This document shows, piece by piece, positions 37,899-47,173 of a stretch of DNA of 64,000 bases. The first letter of the stretch is position 1. Every line of letters begins with the position of its first letter. The stretch spans positions 5,871,717 through 5,935,716 of the forward strand of contig NC_071330.1 in the NCBI RefSeq assembly GCF_010183535.1. The letters run 5' to 3'. Source of the stretch: Caenorhabditis remanei (lineage: Eukaryota > Nematoda > Chromadorea > Rhabditida > Rhabditidae). The translations under genes and the position numbers were made by a program. The notes below the pieces were generated by a model. The model searched no databases. It had not been told where the DNA came from and worked only from the letters and a program-made list of their open reading frames with translations.

Positions 37899-39212
37899 AT
37901 GTCTACCTACAATTGTACATCAGCAATCCAAGTGAGATGTCCCATGTGTCCATCCGACATTCCCATCCACAGTCCCGAAGAACTTTGCGGTCATATGGCA
38001 CAATGCCATGATTTCCGTTCAACGATGCAGTCGAAATGCTTCGAAAGCTTTGCTCATTTCCAAATTTGGCTCTCAAACATTGAGGATTCTCGTTGTGATG
38101 GAGGCTATTTGGGATCCAGTCAGGGACCGTGTTATGAAGATGTAAGTGACATTTTCTAGAGTCTCTTCTAGAAACGCAAATCTATTTCCAGGAATACTAT
38201 CTTCTCTGCCGACGTCGTCCATCAGCAACTTCAAAACGTCGTCGAATGTCCGATGACTTGGCAAACCATGAATTGAACACAACAGTCGCTTGCACTGCAT
38301 TTGTTCACGTATTCGAGACGATGGATGGACGTGTTACAGTCAGATATTGTTTGGATCATTGTGGACATCCAGTGGAGTCAAACGATGAACAAAGGAATCG
38401 AGGAGAGCGACAAAGAATCGGAGGAAGGTCTACTCTGAAGAGGAGTTCACCGTGTGCCACATACGAATTCTGTGATGAAAGTTGTGATTGTGAGGTGAGA
38501 ATATGTCTTGAAACTACAGTAATCCTAATGACTATTTCTAAAAAAGAGAGTCTTCTAATCCTTTTTTGTGAACAAAACACACATCCGTTCCCTTTTCTGA
38601 CATCACACGTTTCTTTTGTTCGCATTTTCCCAAAAATCAGAATGTTTTTTTTCTTTTTTTTTGTGTCGATTCTTGGAAAAAATGGCCATATTTATTTCTG
38701 TGGTTTGTTATGAGAGATGACAATTGTGCAAGTTTGTTCTATATCACCATGGTGACGTGGTTTAGTGGGAAATGGGAATAAGAAGGAGAAGGAAAACAAA
38801 AAAGTTAGATCTAGGAAAAATATTGAGCACAAAAAATTGGAAATTGGTGAACTTTTGTTGTCAGTTTAGTAGAAATTTCGAAAAGAATACTGGCAAAAAG
38901 GACTATTTAGATTTCCATCAAAAGTGCAAATTCTTTCTATGAAAAAAATTTGATTAAATAATAGTTTTGTTTCAGCAATCGTCCTCTTCGATGGCTTCTT
39001 CTCCTACGTCTTCTGTCGATTTCGAAGACGAAGACACCTCGAATAACAACTATAAACTACCAGAATCAATCGATGCATACACAGTTTCTAGTCTAAATGC
39101 AATCATAAATCAACGTTTGGATTCGACTGCCGATCGTCTCCGTGCTCTTACAAAAGTACTTCAGGAACTCGCAGTTGACATCAGGAATTCTGATTTACAA
39201 ATGGTTGTTTGA
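37899..39212 (+). CDS. Small zinc-finger-like protein
   Basis: Three exons close in phase: 37899-38141, 38192-38494 and 38976-39212 (260 aa). TTTCCAG directly precedes the ATG. Near the N-terminus VRCPMCPSDIPIHSPEELCG followed by HMAQCH has CX2C...HX4H spacing, a single C2H2-like finger that may bind zinc. A basic patch (RRRPSATSKRRR) may be a nuclear localisation signal. Further Cys/His-containing stretches (YCLDHCGH, CDESCDCE) follow. The C-terminal 60 residues look helical (SLNAIINQRLDSTADRLRAL). I do not recognise a named family. It converges with snap-29, and a poly(A) signal lies about 315 nt downstream. The gene structure is well supported; the function is unknown. Confidence 0.75.
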
Positions 39213-39526
39213 ATTGAAAAGTGGGCGGAGTCGAACGTTTCAAAGTTTTAGCTGGTCTAACTTCTGAAACTTCCACTCCCACGATTCCAGATTATTCCCC
39301 CATTTCCACGTGTTACCATTTCCTTTTTCCTCTCTGATTTTCTCATAAAATTCCCGGTCTTCTTAGCCAAAAACCCGATTTTTCTCCAGTTTCTAGTCCG
39401 CCCTTTCGCAATCTGAAAATCACACATCTTGTCTTTTTTGTCTCTGATATTGTCTCTCATCGAAACTGTCTAAATGTACATATTACTAAAAAATGAAAAT
39501 TGATAAACTGAGCCTAAAGCTTCCTA

Positions 39527-39532
39527 AATAAA
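39527..39532 (+). terminator. Candidate poly(A) signal of the zinc-finger-like gene
   Basis: AATAAA lies 315 nt past the stop codon and about 270 bp from the end of the convergent snap-29 coding region. Confidence 0.5.
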
Positions 39533-39803
39533 TCCGTCTGAAAGAATCATCTTCATGTACACTTTTTACACAGACACACAAAACATCCATAATACAATAA
39601 AATGTAAAAGTAAAGGTGGAAAGTTGGGATTTGGGAGTTAATCACAATTTTTTCGAGAGAAAAAGACGAATGACTATATTTGAAGTGCGATAAAAATAGA
39701 AAAGAAGCGGAGTGTTTTAGAAGTAAGAAGAAATGGATGGTTAAGTTCGGGGAGCGTTTCTTGCACTGGAGAGACTGAGAAGTTGTGGGGACGACGAGAA
39801 AAA

Positions 39804-40863
39804 TCATTTCCAGAGAGATGTTGCCTTCATCACAAGTGACATTTTGGTGGATGTATCCATACTCGGTGTCAACGATTCAGCAGTGGTTTGGCTAGTAGAT
39901 GCATCGCTTCCAAGAATTCTTTGCATCTGGAAAAATAAATAACTTATTAGAGACAGTATTTTGAAAAATGTGAATAAACAATTTCACTCTTGAAATGACC
40001 AAATTCCTAACTCAAGTTTAAACTATCCAGTTTTCCAACTATTCAAGGCTTACCTGTTTATCTTGATCCCTAACAATGACATCATTACGATCAGCTTTAT
40101 AATGGATACGATCTAGCATCTCATTCTGAGCATCAACTTCCTTTCCAAGATCTTGTCCAAGACGTTGTAAGTTGCGAAGATTTGCGGACATCAAATCCAA
40201 ATTCTCATCAATTTGATTATCCATTGCCTCCCAACGAGTTCCCTTGATAGCATTGCGACTTGATTCATTGAGAGTTCGTTGTCCGGATGGTCCAGAGAAT
40301 GACGCAGAGCTTCCGCCGGTTGACAGAGTTGCAGCAGTTTCAGATAATCGAGAAGCTGATTTCGATTGCGGAACAGCCGCAACCTCTCCTGGTTCCTGTG
40401 GTTTCTTCGACAATTTATTCTTGAAGAATCCACCGAAGAACGACTTGAGACTGTTCAAATTGCGTTGTGTCATTTGTGTTGTACGATGGATCTCATCGAG
40501 ATTCTTCTCGGTATTCTCGAGTTTTTCACGTTGCTCAAGGAGTTGCTGGGCCGTCGCCGTTCCTATTTTTTCCGAATTTTCGAGATGACGACGAGATCGT
40601 TCCGTACTGTCAAGGGACTCTTGAAGGGTTTTCTCGATTTCACGCTCATAATAGTCAGCTTCGTCTTCAGCGGAATGCTGTCCCATTGTTGTGTAACTTT
40701 TCACAGGCACTGAAAAATGGAAGGAAATTAGTGATATTTTGACTACATGGGTTTCGCAACTTGTTTTACACTCAAAAAGAGTCAAAAAACAAATATTTCA
40801 AAACTCACTAGTGGATGAAGCGGCACTCGGTCTGTAGTCATCGTCGAACGGGTTGCGAGACAT
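39804..40863 (-). CDS. snap-29: SNAP-29, Qbc-SNARE
   Basis: Three exons on the minus strand (40863-40809, 40709-40054, 39926-39804) give 277 aa in phase. The N-terminus MSRNPFDDD contains the NPF motif typical of SNAP-29, which binds EH-domain proteins. Two SNARE-like helical regions are visible: residues about 45-110 (LESLDSTER...LNSLKSFFGGFF, with the SNAP-29 family FGG motif) and about 190-250 (MDNQIDENLDLMSANLRNLQ...IVRDQDKQ). There is no Cys-rich palmitoylation cluster, unlike SNAP-25. SNAP-29 acts in autophagosome-lysosome and endosomal/Golgi fusion. A TTCCAG acceptor lies shortly upstream of the ATG. It is 354 nt downstream of NIPSNAP on the same strand, so an operon is likely. It corresponds to the K02D10 region of C. 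elegans. Confidence 0.92.
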
Positions 40864-41217
40864 TTTCTAGTTTCTGGAATTGATGTAATTGGAAGGAAAT
40901 CAATAAAATGAGTACGAACAGAAGTATTCAAACGGCAAAACAAAACCGCGTTCACGAGAAAAAACCGCATAAATAATAATGAGAGGATGCAATATTTATA
41001 TAGTGACTGGGACAAAAGGGGACGCTGCTGAAGAAGGGAAAAATAATATACATGAGAGAAGCAAAGATTAGAGCACAGACACCAGTACATATATATATTT
41101 TACGGTTTTGACTACAGGATTGCCGAGAAAATGAAACGGGGAAGAAAATACAAATTCAGAAGGATTCTATGAAGCTAAAACATGAAAAATTAGAGAATAT
41201 TTCACGTCGTTTTCTGT

Positions 41218-44200
41218 TTATTCGAGCTGGGAAAATCTAGTCGGCACCAAGATTTTCGATTGCATCTTCTTGATAAGTGGGACTGAAAAATTTTAATATT
41301 TATATTCTGAACATTTTGTTTTAATTCCCACCTGTATTGGCAACAGTTGCATCCCATCCAGGCTTTGCCCACGTGGCATGACGAGTATCATTACGATCGG
41401 ACATTGATGGATAAGCCCAAATGTGATAGACGACATAGAGTTGTCCGACTTGAGCGAAGAATCCTCCAACATCTTGATTCGCTTCACGTCTGTATTGAAT
41501 TCCTTTAGCCCATGCAGATGCCCAATCAATCATTGTTCCAGGTTGAAGAACATACGAACGAAGATCATAAACGTGATTTGGTGGTCTCTGTTCAGGTTCT
41601 CTCCAATAGCTGAACGATTTCACGATGAGATTCTTACGGCGACCGCATAACTTGGCGACGTCGTTATCGGCAGCGCGAATTCCAGAATCTTTTCCGTGAA
41701 GTGCAATCGATGAGTCGACGTCTTCGTATCCTTTGTTGTGTCTCCACAAATGGATAGCCTGATCACGAGTTCTACCGAATGAGCAAGTCCATGAACCGAC
41801 GAGTTCAATCGATGGATTCTTGACATTCATCTCCTGTTTGTACTTTCCGAATGCATCCAAATAAGCCTCTTGCTCTCCTGGACGGTAGTTGTGAGCTGCA
41901 AACATATATAAATCATCATAAATATAACGAAAAACGAACTCACTCATGAACTCGTACATGAGCTCCGAATTAGAGAGCAATGACGAGTGAGACTGCTTTT
42001 GCCAACTAGATGGATCCACATGTTGCCCTTTAAGCAATTTGCTGATCCATCCTTGCTTCTGTGGTGGCTCTTCCGACTCATTTTGCTGACGTGGAGTGAT
42101 GGAGAGTTGTCTGAAAATTAATTAAATTTATTATTTTGAAGAGTCTCGACAAAAGTGAGAGAAAACAAAACTTGAGCGGAAAAAAGAGAAGAGAGAACAA
42201 CAAGTTATCCTAATAAGAAAAAAGGAAGGTTCCTAATAAAATACTAAAGCGAGCAAAACAAAGAGATCGAATATTTAATAAGATCAGTCTCCAGTAGCGA
42301 AACAGTGAGTGAATGTAGGAATACGATCGAATTGTTCCTTCTCTCTGGCATTCAAAACATCTACAATTGTATGAACTCCAGTTGACATCCAAACAGTTGC
42401 ATATCTTAAAGTTTTTATTAAAGGTATCACTGAATATCGGGAACATACCCATTTGCATTTCCAAACATGATATCAGTATCCAAACGATCTCCGAACATAA
42501 CAGTTCTTTTCGGATCTACTTGTGCTCGTCGGAGCAAAAAGTCTGCCATTGGTTTGTGTGGTTTTCCGAATACTGTTGGCTCTCTTCCAGTCACAGCAGT
42601 AACTGCTGCAGATGTGGCCCCAGATCCGGGAATAACGACTCCTGGAACAGGGCCAGGGAATGTGTAATCTTGATTTGTGACAAGATATTCCACGTTAGGA
42701 TCTTGCAAGAAATTAGCGGCCTTCATGATTTTTGGATAACTGAAGTGAGCATCGTAACTGCAAACAACAGCCTTCGGAGTTAAAGACATATCAACGTGAT
42801 GAATGAAATCTCCATCAGTGTGATCACGAATACTATCCGGTCCTGTTCCAAAGCATTTCACTCCTCCATCGTTTTCAAGTGTCGCTCTCAGATTCTCAGT
42901 TCCAATCAGATAGACGTATTCCTTAGCGAATTTTCCAGGATTACTCTGCAAGTATTCCGCCAGAACAATGGCTGGGCTGATCACATTATCACTTCCAAGA
43001 CGACCGAATCCCAACTTCTCAATCTTCTTCATATACTGATCAAGTGTTTTTGTAGAGTTGTTTGTCAGAACGAAGACTTTCTTGGTTTTATCATCAAGTA
43101 GAAGATTCAGCCATTCGATTGCTCCTGGTACTGGAATTTCACCAGTCCAAAGTACACCATCAGCATCGAATAGGAATGTGTCATAGTTGGCTAATAGCTC
43201 TTCTTTCGAAATTCTATCTATTGTCATCTGAAGATTAACTTATCGATAGAAGAGATTTGTTAGAAAAAATTTAAAAGAAAGTGTAAAAAATTACAGTTTG
43301 TTTAGAAAAAAAATTAGAATTATTTTTTTCCGAAACTACTAGATGAGGTGATTCCTATATTGAAAACCGGTTTTCTCCTGTCCTTACAAGGGAGACAGAT
43401 TTCATTGAGAGATAAATGATTATCGGGTTGAACAAAAAAGAAAAGGAACAACTGAAGAAATCAATGAAATAAATCGGCTTTTCTCAACCATTGCGGCCAG
43501 ACAAATCAATTGAAAACGAAAACTTTTATTAAGAAGAGAAAAGAGAAAAAGCGACGATGAAATGAAAAAATGATTGATAACGGGTTTGATGGTGATCAAT
43601 ATGAAAAGGAAAAAAGAACGAAAGATACCAATCATAGAAATTTTGAGCTCGTTGTTAGTTGCGAAATCGTCTGGATGAGTCACCAAGACTCCATGACGAT
43701 GTAGCATAACAGAGCCATCTTCATACATGCAATGCAATAGAAGAAATGAGTAAACTTCGAAAAAAAGAGAGAAAAAGGAAGTAGTCTCTTACGCTTGAAC
43801 TTTTAGGACAGACCTTTGGGTCAGCAGTTCTTAAAGTTCAATTTAGAAGACACTATAATAACCGCGACCAAAGAGAGAAGAATGAAGCAAACGACGAATT
43901 CATGATGTGTTAGAGTGTGAGAGATGGCAGACACCCAGACGAAAACCTCTTTTTCTCTGAACTTTCTCTCCGTTTTCTTCGGTCTTTTCTCTCGGTTTCG
44001 TCTATCAAACAAAAACTGGAAGGTGTAAAACTGAACCAAAACTGGCTGGTTTGTTCGTTTCGCTAAAAGCTTCAAACGAGTTTCCAAATAGAAACTAAAC
44101 AGAGATATATACGTATATCAGTAATGAGGATGACTGAGAATCGATTGATTTTATGAAATGAACACATGCCGGAAGAATCGGCAAAAGTGCAAACACAGGA

Positions 44201-44636
44201 AAAGCAGCTGTTTGCACAGGACTTCTGCCCTGACTGACGAACTATGGTTTACGTTATGTCGTTTGTGACGTCAGCGTAAAGGTTCAAATTCTGGTTTCAA
44301 ATATAAACAAAAACATAATACGAAAACGGGAAGTGTGGAACAACAAATCAATAAAAACTGATCGGTAGTTGTTCAGTTCAAGTGATATGACATCAAAAAG
44401 ATTTACAGGAAATATTGGGAACAATGATTTGTTTCAACATTGATTTATTTAATGGCCAGATAGATATTTCAGGAACGAGGATAAAAACCATAATATATCA
44501 CAAAAAATATTGAGATATTTAGCTAGAACGAAAAAAAACTATAAAGACTTTCAGACAATATCACATACCTGATAGCACTGGAGAATGCAATTTGCCGTGG
44601 GGCACAGGCGACCAAACGTTGTCCAGCTCGGTTCAT
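41218..44636 (-). CDS. NIPSNAP family mitochondrial protein
   Basis: Four minus-strand exons: 44636-44569, 42110-41944, 41895-41332 and 41282-41218 (287 aa). Exon 1 encodes a basic, acid-poor mitochondrial presequence (MNRAGQRLVACAPRQIAFSS). The body carries NIPSNAP features: WISKLLKG, HNYRPGEQEAYLDAFGKY, VYDLRSYVLQPGTMIDWASA, FFAQVGQLYVVYHIWAYPSM and a C-terminus VPLIKKMQSKILVP. In other animals NIPSNAPs are matrix proteins that act as mitophagy signals when exposed. The last exon was read in the frame that keeps the VPLI...ILVP homology and ends at TAA. Intron 1 (2.5 kb) contains a complete phosphatase gene on the same strand. The C. elegans counterpart is K02D10.1, whose fused prediction gave the family its name. 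Confidence 0.9.
42284..43227 (-). CDS. HAD-family phosphoglycolate / 4-nitrophenyl phosphatase
   Basis: Two exons (43227-42449, 42404-42284) give 299 aa. HAD motif I is FLFDADGVLWTGE, with the nucleophile Asp and the general-acid Asp; motif II is VFVLTNNSTK; motif III is the Lys region FGKPHKPM; and motif IV is FGDRLDTDIMFG. A C2-type cap lies between motifs II and III, as in PGP/PDXP phosphatases (mammalian PGP hydrolyses phosphoglycolate and glycerol-3-phosphate). No targeting peptide is seen, so it is probably cytosolic. CTTCAG lies directly before the ATG, consistent with trans-splicing. The gene is inside NIPSNAP intron 1 on the same strand. Its exon 1 donor has the same phase as the NIPSNAP exon 2 acceptor, so an in-frame phosphatase-NIPSNAP fusion is possible, as once predicted for C. 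elegans K02D10.1. Confidence 0.9.
43629..43728 (-). other. Possible orphan exon upstream of the phosphatase
   Basis: On the minus strand this is an ATG-led open stretch (MYEDGSVMLHRHG...NNELKISMI) ending at a plausible G|GTATCT donor. It has more coding-like composition than its surroundings. Its phase fits neither the phosphatase acceptor (a stop follows) nor NIPSNAP exon 2. It may be a non-coding first exon or chance. Confidence 0.2.
44266..44273. promoter_or_regulatory. CRE-like palindrome TGACGTCA
   Basis: A perfect cAMP-response/ATF palindrome lies in NIPSNAP intron 1, about 1 kb upstream of the phosphatase ATG. A perfect 8-mer can occur by chance, so regulatory use is only inferred. 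Confidence 0.3.
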
Positions 44637-45150
44637 GGTTTCCCAATCTTTAAATAGAATAAAAATTAGATTCAAAATCTTTTCAAAATGAAAAATCGAT
44701 AAAAACTTCTGAGAAACCGCTCCACCAACAAACAACATAAGCTCCAGGAGAGAAAAAGAAAGGAAGAGATATTGTGTTGTTTCGGGGGCGACAACAACTG
44801 CTGGTTTGGGGACGAGAGGAGAAAGAGTGTTGCTGGCGACAACGGGAACGGTTTGTGACTTTGAAAATCAATACCGCTTCATTCATTTTTGAGTGTAGCA
44901 TGTATTTAATCACATGTTCTGTTTTGATGACCTCGATTGGGGGCTTATCACTTATCAGTTTCACCGAACTTTCAAAGAACGATCAGATAAACCTGAGATA
45001 AAACAATGCGACGGAATGAACCGTTTAGGGATCGAAAACAATACTCATTTCGATAAATGGATCATATTTTAATCAGGTGAATATAACTCGTCAACAGGAA
45101 AAACAACAACAATAATCTAAATAAGAAGACGGAACTATCGGAATAGGTAT

Positions 45151-45908
45151 TTAGTGTTGATCTGGATTCTCTCTGGCAGCTCGAGCCAATGGTTGAACGG
45201 TGTTGGCAATGATGTAAGTGTTGCGTTGAGTGCGATTTCCTTGTTCATCCTTCTGTCCGCCGTTGTAATGAAGTCTTCCTTGAACCATAAGACGAGATCC
45301 CTTTTTGATAGTTTTTGAAAGATTCTCGGCATTCTTTCCGAATACTGTGATGACGTGACGTTCGGTTTGATCAAATGTGGTTCCGTCTTGTTGTCTGAAT
45401 TGCGAGTTGGTGATGAGATTGAAGAGAAGATATGGTTTTCCGTTCTTCGCCTCCTTGTACAATGGATCCAGAGCAACTCCTCCGACGAGTTCCACCTTGT
45501 TCATGCTGAAAAATTCGGTTCGGATTGCTTTTAGTTTTTCAATTATTGTTTAATAGATTTAGCAACGGAAAAATTCTACCTGAAAAAATTGTATTTTTAT
45601 ATTAAAATGAAGTTCAGATATTCATTCGGGAAATTTAAGAAAATGTCCCAAAGCTAGGTCTTTCTGAATCTCAAGAAAGATATTCACAAAATGTCTTTAC
45701 AGACCTGTACGCATGTCGTCGTTGATCGTTCTGATGAGATGGCTTTTCGGCGAACAAATCGTCGACCTGAAATATCAAATGCTTAGCAACTATAGTTATT
45801 TTAATTGAATATTACCTCTTGCTTGGATGGTTGCTCAGCAGCGAGCTTGGAAGTTAGCGACATGCATCGAACAGTCGACTTGGAGATCGTGGAAAGTGAA
45901 CGGAGCAT
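45151..45908 (-). CDS. mtss-1: MTSS-1, mitochondrial single-stranded DNA-binding protein
   Basis: Three minus-strand exons (45908-45816, 45766-45705, 45505-45151) give 169 aa in phase. The first about 30 residues are a mitochondrial targeting sequence ([20 protein letters not shown]). An SSB OB-fold follows: [58 protein letters not shown] and [13 protein letters not shown]. It lacks the acidic C-terminal tail of bacterial SSB, as mitochondrial SSBs do. It should bind single-stranded mtDNA at the replication fork. TTATTGCAG lies three bases before the ATG, suggesting SL1 trans-splicing. It is the most upstream gene of the minus-strand cluster; NIPSNAP exon 1 begins 514 nt downstream. It matches C. 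elegans PAR2.1. Confidence 0.93.
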
Positions 45909-47173
45909 TTTCTGCAATAATTGGCATATTTTAGACTGGATTGTTTATTTTTCTAAAATAAATACACTCTTTGTGTGTATTAGTAGAAACAACCTAGCTA
46001 AAAACTTGAAAATTTTAAAAATTGCACCAGAAAACGCGAAAATCGGATGAAATTCCTGCAGTGGGCGGAGTCCGAGAAGAGCGGAACGCAGGCCGGCCAC
46101 GCGCTTTTCGCATAGCTGCCGCACACTCTTTTCAATTCTCTCGGCTTTTCTTCATCGCTTTTGTTTTTTTCTGTGCGGGGCAGATGGATTTTGTGCTTTG
46201 CTCTGAAGATTTTAGTTCAAATTATTGATTTTTGTACAATAAAGTATCTGAAAAAAAGCTATTTGTAACTTTGGCCTGTCGAACTAGCTGAATTACGACT
46301 TAGTAATTTGCATGAATCCTTTATTTCAAACTCTTGGATAAATTCTGATTATTGTTTACTTCCTTTCTAAATTTCTATGCTTCGGGAAAAAGTGAGTCAT
46401 ATAACGTGGCTGATTAACCCAAACCCATTCAATAAGTCAGCTGTCATCCTTTCCTTCTGATTCAACCACTCCAATTTTTCGTTGTAATTCCATACTAATT
46501 AGAGGTATGATCTTGACAATTAACCCAACTTTAAACCCAAATTAATAGTTTCACTATTCACGAATCAACTGGTTTCTCCAAACTTTTTCATAAAAGTGAC
46601 CTCTTCCTTAAACAGGTAGGTCAAGTACAGAACAGAAATGTCTACTTCTCCTCTGTTTCCACACTCCTTCCGCACTTCTTACGATGTCGGCGTCGATCAG
46701 TGGCAACCTCTTCTTCGTCTTCTTGTTTTTTTGTCTGCATCGCATACCGAAAGAAGGCTGTCGCCCCTTCCCCTCACATGTCCATCGAACTGAGGCGATT
46801 CGTTTTACGAGCATTGTCACAGGAGACAAACAGAGAAGAACGACGTCTTCTGAATGACATCCACCGAAATGAACGGTTTTCTTCCCGTTCTTCTCCAGAA
46901 ACATACAATGTCTTTTGTCTTTTCTTTCTTTCCGTCTTTTCTTGTGCTCAAACATCATTTTGTTCTCCTAAATGTTTGCCCATGCTCACACTTTCTGATC
47001 TCTTATTGTTACTTCACTTGTTCTACTCCAAATCTTTTTTGCAGAAGACGCTTGTTTCCGACCTCAAAAAGCATCAATCGGAACTGTATCTAGGTGCCTG
47101 TTGGTAAGTTTTTTGACCTTCACATTTCATTTTGACTTCTCCTTTCTTTCGTAAAATTACACTTCTTCAGAAT
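45909..47173. promoter_or_regulatory. Divergent intergenic region mtss-1 / mig-22, with mig-22 5' UTR intron
   Basis: No gene was supported between the divergent mtss-1 and mig-22. A good donor (TGTTG|GTAAGTT at 47104) and acceptor (CTTCTTCAG at 47170) frame a probable 5' UTR intron of mig-22. A TTTTTTGCAG acceptor at 47043 could take a spliced leader or an earlier exon. The promoters of both genes must lie here, but no core element was identified. Confidence 0.45.

Noticed and set aside
41237..41282. Earlier reading of the last NIPSNAP exon ending at TAG
   Set aside because: The first frame tried (PTYQEDAIENLGAD) was out of phase with exon 3; the correct phase restores the NIPSNAP C-terminus and ends at TAA at 41218.
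46608..46958. 116-codon minus-strand frame upstream of mig-22
   Set aside because: No homology, low-complexity basic composition and no splice evidence.
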